From positions 3,039,501-3,103,500 of the forward strand of contig NZ_CP012332.1 of the NCBI RefSeq assembly GCF_001263175.1: 64,000 bases of DNA, given 5' to 3'. This stretch comes from Vulgatibacter incomptus. Its GTDB lineage: Bacteria > Myxococcota > Myxococcia > Myxococcales > Vulgatibacteraceae. The notes below the pieces were generated by a model. It had not been told where the DNA came from. It was given only the letters and a program-made list of their open reading frames with translations, and ran no database searches. Positions 59,249 through 64,000 of this stretch are shown here, piece by piece; within the stretch, counting starts at the first letter, position 1; every line of letters begins with the position of its first letter. The position numbers and the translations under genes were made by a program.

Positions 59249-59823
59249 CGCCGGTCCCCGACGGGCGGGTGGATCGCCAGGGCCTGATCCCACGCGCCCT
59301 TCGCCTTGAGCAGGAGCTCGCAGAGCTCGCGAACCGCGCCGTGGCCGCCGGGCCTCTCGCAGACGTAGTGCACCCAGCGCTTCACCTCGGGCCTGCCGTC
59401 GGCGGGCGTCGCGGCCAGGCCGACCCGCGAGAGCACGGGGAGGTCGTTCACGTCGTCGCCGATGTAGGCGACCTCTTCCGGACCGACGCCGGCGAGGGCG
59501 AGGAGCTTCTCGAAGCCCTTGGCCTTGTCGCGCTCGCCCTGGAGCACGAAGGGGATTTTCAGCTCCCGTGCGCGGACCTCCACCATCGAGGAGCTGCGGG
59601 CTGTGAGGATCGCCGAGGCGAAGCCCACGTCGCGCCAGAGCACGATCCCGTGCCCGTCCTTCACGTCGAAGCGCTTGAACGCCTCGCCGTCCGGCCCGTA
59701 GTAGAGGCCACCGTCGGTGAGAACACCGTCCACGTCGAGTGCCAGGAGCTTGACGCCCTGCGCCCGCCGCACGAGCTCTTCATCCGCCGCGATCCGATCG
59801 TGCCCGCTCATGGCGGCCGTCAT
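59245..59823 (-). CDS. kdsC: KDO-8-phosphate phosphatase (HAD family)
   Basis: 192-residue HAD hydrolase that removes phosphate from Kdo-8-P in LPS core synthesis. Nucleophile Asp30 and acid Asp32 lie in LALDVDGVLTDG. The motif ILTARSS, Lys in GERDKAKG and the GDDVNDLPVL metal loop follow in KdsC order. No cap domain insertion, as expected for a tetrameric C0 HAD. A second ATG four codons in is possible. It follows the UDP-glucose dehydrogenase gene by 14 bases. Confidence 0.92.
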   Translation of the reverse strand: MTAAMSGHDRIAADEELVRRAQGVKLLALDVDGVLTDGGLYYGPDGEAFKRFDVKDGHGIVLWRDVGFASAILTARSSSMVEVRARELKIPFVLQGERDKAKGFEKLLALAGVGPEEVAYIGDDVNDLPVLSRVGLAATPADGRPEVKRWVHYVCERPGGHGAVRELCELLLKAKGAWDQALAIHPPVGDRR

Positions 59824-59837
59824 AACAGAGACGGCGC

Positions 59838-61151
59838 TCAGGGCGCCACGCCTCGGCCGATCCCCTCGTAGACGAAGCCCCGGTCGCGCATCCTCGCCGG
59901 ATCGAAGACGTTGCGGCCGTCGAAGATCACGGGGGCCTTCATCAGGCCCTTGAGGCGGTCGAAGTCGGGCCGGCGGAACTCGTTCCACTCGGTGACGATG
60001 AAGAGCCCGTCCGCCCCCTCCACCGCGCCGTAGGGCGTGTCGGTGAAGCCGATGCGATCGCCGAAGATCCGCTTGGCCGTGCCGTGGGCCACCGGATCGT
60101 GGGCGGCGACCGTGGCCCCCTTGCCGAGGAGCCCCTCGATCAGAGGGATCGAGGGCGACTCGCGCATGTCGTCGGTCTTGGGCTTGAACGCGAGGCCCCA
60201 AACCCCGAAGTGCTTCCCGGAGAGGTTCCCGCCGAAGTGCCTGATGGCCTTGCGCAGGAGGAGCTGCTTCTGCTGCTCGTTCACCCGGTCGACGCTGCCG
60301 AGGAGGTTGAAGTCGAGGCCGTTCTCCCGGGCCGTGGAGTAGAGGGCGCGGATGTCCTTGGGGAAACAGGAGCCTCCGAAGCCGGGCCCGGGGAAGAGGA
60401 AGGAGAGCCCGATGCGGCTGTCGGAGCCAAGGCCCAGGCGCACGTGATCGACGTCGGCGCCCACCTTCTCGCAGAGCGCCGCCATCTCGTTCATGAAGGA
60501 GATCCGCGCCGCCAGCATCGCGTTGGCCGCGTACTTGGTGAGCTCGGCGGACTGGGGATCCATGAAGAGGATCCGGTTCGACCTCCGGGTGAAGGGCGCG
60601 TAGAGCTCCGCCATGAGGTCGCGGGCCCGCTGGCTCTCCGTCCCGATCACCACGCGGTCCGGCGAGAGGAAGTCGTCGATGGCGGCGCCCTCCTTCATGA
60701 ACTCGGGGTTCGAGACCACATCGAAGTCGGCGTTCGGCGCCACCGAGAGGATCTCCTCCCGGACCTTCTTCGCGGTGCCCACCGGGACCGTGCTCTTGTC
60801 GACGACCACGGTGTAGCTGCCGAGCGAGCGGCCGATCGCCCGGGCTGCCGCCAGCACGTACTGGAGGTCGGCCGAGCCGTCGTCGCCCTGCGGCGTCCCC
60901 ACCGCGATGAAGACCACCTCGGCGCGGCTCACGGCGTCGGGGAGGCGGGTGGTGAAGGTGAGGCGGCCGGCGGCGGCGTTGCGCTCCACCAGCTCCTCGA
61001 GGCCCGGCTCGTAGATCGGGATCTCGCCACGGCGGAGCGCGTCGATCTTCGCCCCGTCGATGTCCACGCAGACCACGTCGTTGCCGCTGTCCGCGAAGCA
61101 GGTGCCTGCGACGAGGCCCACGTAGCCGGTGCCGATGACTGCGACGCGCAT
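59838..61151 (-). CDS. ugd: UDP-glucose 6-dehydrogenase
   Basis: 437-residue NAD-dependent enzyme making UDP-glucuronate. The N-terminal Rossmann motif is VIGTGYVG (5-12). STVPVGT at 120-126 is the catalytic Thr region. Other family segments are SNPEFMKEG, KYAANAMLAARISFMNE, and catalytic Cys262 in GFGGSCFPKD. The ATG at the Rossmann start is preceded by unconserved residues in the longer frame. Together with the divergent epimerase it would supply UDP-glucuronate or galacturonate for surface polysaccharide. Confidence 0.94.
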   Translation of the reverse strand: MRVAVIGTGYVGLVAGTCFADSGNDVVCVDIDGAKIDALRRGEIPIYEPGLEELVERNAAAGRLTFTTRLPDAVSRAEVVFIAVGTPQGDDGSADLQYVLAAARAIGRSLGSYTVVVDKSTVPVGTAKKVREEILSVAPNADFDVVSNPEFMKEGAAIDDFLSPDRVVIGTESQRARDLMAELYAPFTRRSNRILFMDPQSAELTKYAANAMLAARISFMNEMAALCEKVGADVDHVRLGLGSDSRIGLSFLFPGPGFGGSCFPKDIRALYSTARENGLDFNLLGSVDRVNEQQKQLLLRKAIRHFGGNLSGKHFGVWGLAFKPKTDDMRESPSIPLIEGLLGKGATVAAHDPVAHGTAKRIFGDRIGFTDTPYGAVEGADGLFIVTEWNEFRRPDFDRLKGLMKAPVIFDGRNVFDPARMRDRGFVYEGIGRGVAP

Positions 61152-61445
61152 CGCTTTCGTCCCCTTCGAGTCGCCCGCCGGGCGGGCGGCCGCTCGTTCG
61201 TGTTCGCGCACGGCATCGCGCGCGCTCGGTCCTCTCTCCGAAATCCGATGGGTGGAGATCCGAGGAGTGACGTTTATCCGGGAGGGATCGTCGACCTGTC
61301 AACCTCGGGGCGGCCGGGAATTCTCGGGCTCGAGAGCCCCCTTGGGGCAGAGGATCGGCTACAACTCCAGCGACTTTCGTCTTCGTGCGCTTTTTCTCGC
61401 CTGCCCGGCGGTTCTCCGGGGATGGGCGCCATCTCGAGGTTTCCC

Positions 61446-62387
61446 GTGAGCCATCTCCTCGTCACCGGCGGCGCCGGGTTCATCGGCAGCCACCTCGTCG
61501 ATCGCCTCCTGGGCGACGGACACCGCGTCACGGTGGTCGACGACTTCGATCCCTTCTACGACCCGTCCATCAAGCGCCGGAACGTCGAGCCCCACCTGCG
61601 GAGCGACCGCTATTCGCTGGCGGAGATCGACATCCGCGACGCGGACGCCCTGCGCCGCCTGCCGGGCGAGTTCGACGCCATCGTCCACCTCGCCGCCCGC
61701 GCCGGCGTGAGGCCCTCGATCCTGGATCCCATCGGCTACCAGGAGGTCAACGTCCGCGGGACGCAGAACGTGCTCGAGCTCGCCCGCGAGCGGGGCATCC
61801 GGCAGTTCGTCTTCGCCTCCTCCAGCAGCGTCTACGGGATCAACCCGCGGGTGCCGTGGCGGGAGGACGATCACGTGCTCCTCCCGATCAGCCCCTACGC
61901 CAGCACCAAGGTGAGCGGCGAGCTCCTCGGCCACGTCTACAGCCACCTCTACGGGATCCGCTTCGTGGCCCTGCGCTTCTTCACGGTCTACGGGCCGCGC
62001 CAGCGCCCCGACCTCGCGATCCACAAGTTCGCCCGGCTCATGCTCGAGGGACGGCCGATCCCCGTCTACGGCGATGGCTCCACCCGCCGCGACTACAGCT
62101 TCGTCGACGACATCGTCGAGGGGATCGTCCGGTCCATCGCGTACGACCGCAGCCCCTACGCCGTGCTCAACCTCGGAAACGATCGAACGATCACCCTCTC
62201 CGAGCTGATCGCCCTCCTCGAGGAAACGTTGGGCGTGAAGGCCGCGGTCGAGCGGCACCCCGACCAGCCGGGCGACGTGCCCCAGACCTGGGCGAGCATG
62301 GACCTGGCCACCGACGCCTTGGGCGAGCTCCCCAGAACGCCGTTCCCCGAGGGCCTCCGCCGCTTCGCCGACTGGCTCCGCGGCTAA
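61446..62387 (+). CDS. NAD-dependent sugar-nucleotide epimerase (UDP-glucuronate epimerase-like)
   Basis: 313-residue extended SDR. VTGGAGFIGSHL is at ~6-17, Ser125-127, and catalytic Tyr151-xxx-Lys155 (YASTK). The downstream segments RFFTVYGPRQRPDLAIHKF and RDYSFVDDIVEG are typical of UDP-glucuronate 4-epimerases. A GTG start with GAGG 6 bases upstream gives the exact family N-terminus; an ATG eight codons earlier is possible. The 294-base divergent gap upstream has no gene and only weak promoter-like sequence. Substrate inferred partly from the adjacent UDP-glucose dehydrogenase. Confidence 0.87.
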   Translation: MSHLLVTGGAGFIGSHLVDRLLGDGHRVTVVDDFDPFYDPSIKRRNVEPHLRSDRYSLAEIDIRDADALRRLPGEFDAIVHLAARAGVRPSILDPIGYQEVNVRGTQNVLELARERGIRQFVFASSSSVYGINPRVPWREDDHVLLPISPYASTKVSGELLGHVYSHLYGIRFVALRFFTVYGPRQRPDLAIHKFARLMLEGRPIPVYGDGSTRRDYSFVDDIVEGIVRSIAYDRSPYAVLNLGNDRTITLSELIALLEETLGVKAAVERHPDQPGDVPQTWASMDLATDALGELPRTPFPEGLRRFADWLRG

Positions 62388-62412
62388 TCGGCGGACGCTC
62401 CCGGAGGGACTG

Positions 62413-63129
62413 TCAGTAGTAGGCCCGCACCCGCTCGAGATCTTCGGGCGTGTCCACGCCGATCGAGCGCCAGGTGGTGTCGACCACACGGATGGCGTGG
62501 CTGTGCTCGAGGACCCGGAGCTGCTCGAGCTTCTCGCTCTGCTCGAGGGGCGTCGGCGAGAGGCGGGTGTAGGCCTGGAGGAAGGACGCCCGGAAGGCGT
62601 AGATCCCCACGTGGGCGCGGCCGAGGGTCCCGGGACCGCCGCCGCGGAGGTGGGGGATCGGCGCGCGGGAGAAGTAAAGGGCGTCGCCGCGCAGGTTGCA
62701 GACCACCTTCACCACGTTCGGGTTGTCGAGCTCCCCCGGCTCCAGCGGCCGCGCGAGGGTCGCCATCTCCACCGTGGGATCGGAGAAGGCGCCCAGGAGG
62801 GCCTCGACGGCGCGGGGCTCCAGGAGCGGCTCGTCGCCCTGAACGTTGACGACCACGTCGAGGTCACCGAGCTGCCTCGCCGCGTGGGCGCAGCGATCGC
62901 TGCCGGAGGGGCAGTCGGAAGGGGTCATCGCGACCTCGCCGCCATCGGCCCGGACCGCCGCCGCGATTCGCTCGTCGTCGGTGGCGACCACCGCCCTCTC
63001 GATCCCGCGCACCGCCCGAGCCCTCTCGAGGACCCGCACGATCATGGGCTTTCCGCCGAGGTCCGCCAGGGGCTTCCCCGGCAGGCGCTCGCTGGCGAAG
63101 CGCGCCGGGACGATGATGGCCGTCTTCAT
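62413..63129 (-). CDS. kdsB: 3-deoxy-manno-octulosonate cytidylyltransferase (CMP-KDO synthetase)
   Basis: 238-residue enzyme activating Kdo with CTP for lipid A/core assembly. The nucleotide-binding signature PARFASERLPGKPLADLGGKPM is at 8-29. VVNVQGDEPLLEP, YFSRAPIPH and HVGIYAFR are the family landmarks. It ends 25 bases from the convergent epimerase gene and diverges from wecB. With kdsC nearby, two steps of Kdo supply are in this window. Confidence 0.95.
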   Translation of the reverse strand: MKTAIIVPARFASERLPGKPLADLGGKPMIVRVLERARAVRGIERAVVATDDERIAAAVRADGGEVAMTPSDCPSGSDRCAHAARQLGDLDVVVNVQGDEPLLEPRAVEALLGAFSDPTVEMATLARPLEPGELDNPNVVKVVCNLRGDALYFSRAPIPHLRGGGPGTLGRAHVGIYAFRASFLQAYTRLSPTPLEQSEKLEQLRVLEHSHAIRVVDTTWRSIGVDTPEDLERVRAYY

Positions 63130-63210
63130 GGGGCGCGAGCTTTGCCGGAAGGCCGGCGGGATCGCAACCGGTCGATTGCGGGGGCGGCAGGCCGTCCGCA
63201 GCTTGCCCCC

Positions 63211-64000
63211 ATGAAGATCGTCCACGTGGTCGGTGCCCGCCCGAACTTCATGAAGATCGCTCCGATCCTCCAGGCCGTGGCTCGCGCGGGCTTCGCCGAG
63301 CAGAAGCTCGTCCACACCGGCCAGCACTACGACCCGTCGATGTCGGACGTCTTCTTCACGGACCTGGGCATGCCGAGGCCCGACATCTACATGGGCGTCG
63401 GCTCCGGCTCCCACGCCGAACAGACTGCGAAGGTGATGCTCGGCTTCGAGAAGCTCTGCCTCGAGGAGCGGCCGAACCTGGTGGTGGTGGTGGGCGACGT
63501 GAACTCGACCTTCGCCTGTGCGCTGGTGGCGGCGAAGCTGCAGATCCGCTGCGCCCACGTGGAGGCGGGCCTGCGCTCCGGCGACATGCGGATGCCCGAG
63601 GAGGTGAACCGCGTCCTCACCGATCGGATGTGCGAGCTCCTGCTCACGCCCTCCCGCGACGGCGACGAGAACCTGCTGCGCGAAGGGACGCCGCCCGAGC
63701 GGATCCACTTCGTGGGCAACGTGATGATCGACTCCCTCCTCTCGCACCTGCCGAGGGCGAAGGCCCTCGGGATCCCGGAGAAGCTGGACCTCGACCCTGG
63801 AGGCTACGGGGTCCTCACCCTCCACCGTCCGTCCAACGTGGACGACCCTGTCGTCCTCGGCGGTCTCCTCGGCGCAGTCGAGGAGCTCCAGCGGCGGATC
63901 CCGATCGTCTTCCCCGTACACCCGCGCACGCGAAAGCAGCTCGAGACCTTCGGCTTCGGGCCGCGAATGGCGGCCATGCCGGGGCTTCGCCTTTGCGAGC
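63211..64000 (+). CDS. wecB: UDP-N-acetylglucosamine 2-epimerase, 3' end outside window
   Basis: First ~263 residues of an enzyme that converts UDP-GlcNAc to UDP-ManNAc; the frame runs off the right edge. The N-terminus MKIVHVVGARPNFMKIAPI is the family signature. HTGQHYDPSMSD, VVGDVNSTFA, AHVEAGLRSGDMRMPEEVNR and LTLHRPSNVD follow in order and include the catalytic Glu and His regions. The product usually feeds enterobacterial-common-antigen-like or capsule pathways. It belongs to the surface-sugar cluster at this end. Confidence 0.93.
   Translation, partial: MKIVHVVGARPNFMKIAPILQAVARAGFAEQKLVHTGQHYDPSMSDVFFTDLGMPRPDIYMGVGSGSHAEQTAKVMLGFEKLCLEERPNLVVVVGDVNSTFACALVAAKLQIRCAHVEAGLRSGDMRMPEEVNRVLTDRMCELLLTPSRDGDENLLREGTPPERIHFVGNVMIDSLLSHLPRAKALGIPEKLDLDPGGYGVLTLHRPSNVDDPVVLGGLLGAVEELQRRIPIVFPVHPRTRKQLETFGFGPRMAAMPGLRLCE

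Noticed and set aside
61330-61400. TTGGGG...TACAAC as a sigma-70 promoter for the sugar epimerase
   Set aside because: The spacer is only 12 bases, too short for a normal -35/-10 pair.

Overview
The window is about 64 kb of GC-rich, gene-dense DNA. It reads as the chromosome of a member of the Myxococcota. The main reasons are a pomY-pomZ-pomX division-site cluster, a small secreted protein with a MYXO-CTERM-like tail (Cys-Gly-Gly, hydrophobic helix, Arg run), many lipoproteins, a PilZ/receiver fusion, and a large sigma-54 plus PTS regulatory block. The phylum is well supported; the genus is not determined (a Vulgatibacter-like organism would fit, by inference only).

Layout, left: 0-5 kb holds two FtsX-type ABC permeases, a LolA-like periplasmic carrier and an outer-membrane beta-barrel, an export unit whose ATPase must lie outside. 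5.3-19.2 kb is the most unusual part. An outer-membrane barrel plus a 1600-residue metzincin lipoprotein form one unit, and a paralogous 1600-residue metzincin forms another. Between them lie a stripped-down sigma-54 activator (AAA+ core with GAFTGA but no receiver and no clear DNA-binding domain), a winged-helix partner, a collagen-like MYXO-CTERM protein and a PHA-system protein. Both protease units start about 50 bases after a good -24/-12 promoter, and both have GTTCG-N6-CGAAC inverted repeats upstream. I read this as a self-contained sigma-54 regulon.

Middle: 19-38 kb is mixed housekeeping (zinc alcohol dehydrogenase, GloA, two SDRs, NDH-2, ThiD, a possible Rof-like protein, a frameshifted DHH-CBS-tRNA nucleotidyltransferase, a thioredoxin-TPR chaperone, an S9 peptidase lipoprotein, DUF72, a YprB-like nuclease, pyrophosphatase, a propeller lipoprotein, a receiver-like protein with a histone-H1-like tail, an esterase, RibA). 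Two copies of a palindromic, MITE-like element lie here. One supplies the N-terminal extension of an SDR frame.

Right: 39-43 kb is the Pom cluster, where an N-terminal peptide (PomX), a ParA/MinD ATPase (PomZ) and a HEAT-repeat protein (PomY) are expected to place the FtsZ ring. 43.5-45 kb is signalling. 45.4-56.7 kb is a long minus-strand block: LptC-LptA-LptB, RpoN, PtsN, a multi-receiver regulator, HprK, RapZ, a complete mannose-type EIIA-EIIB-EIIC-EIID, HPr and EI, then a rhodanese. 58.3-64 kb is envelope sugar and lipid A work: acyltransferase, KdsC, UDP-glucose dehydrogenase, sugar epimerase, KdsB and the start of WecB. No rRNA, tRNA, CRISPR array or intact insertion sequence was found.
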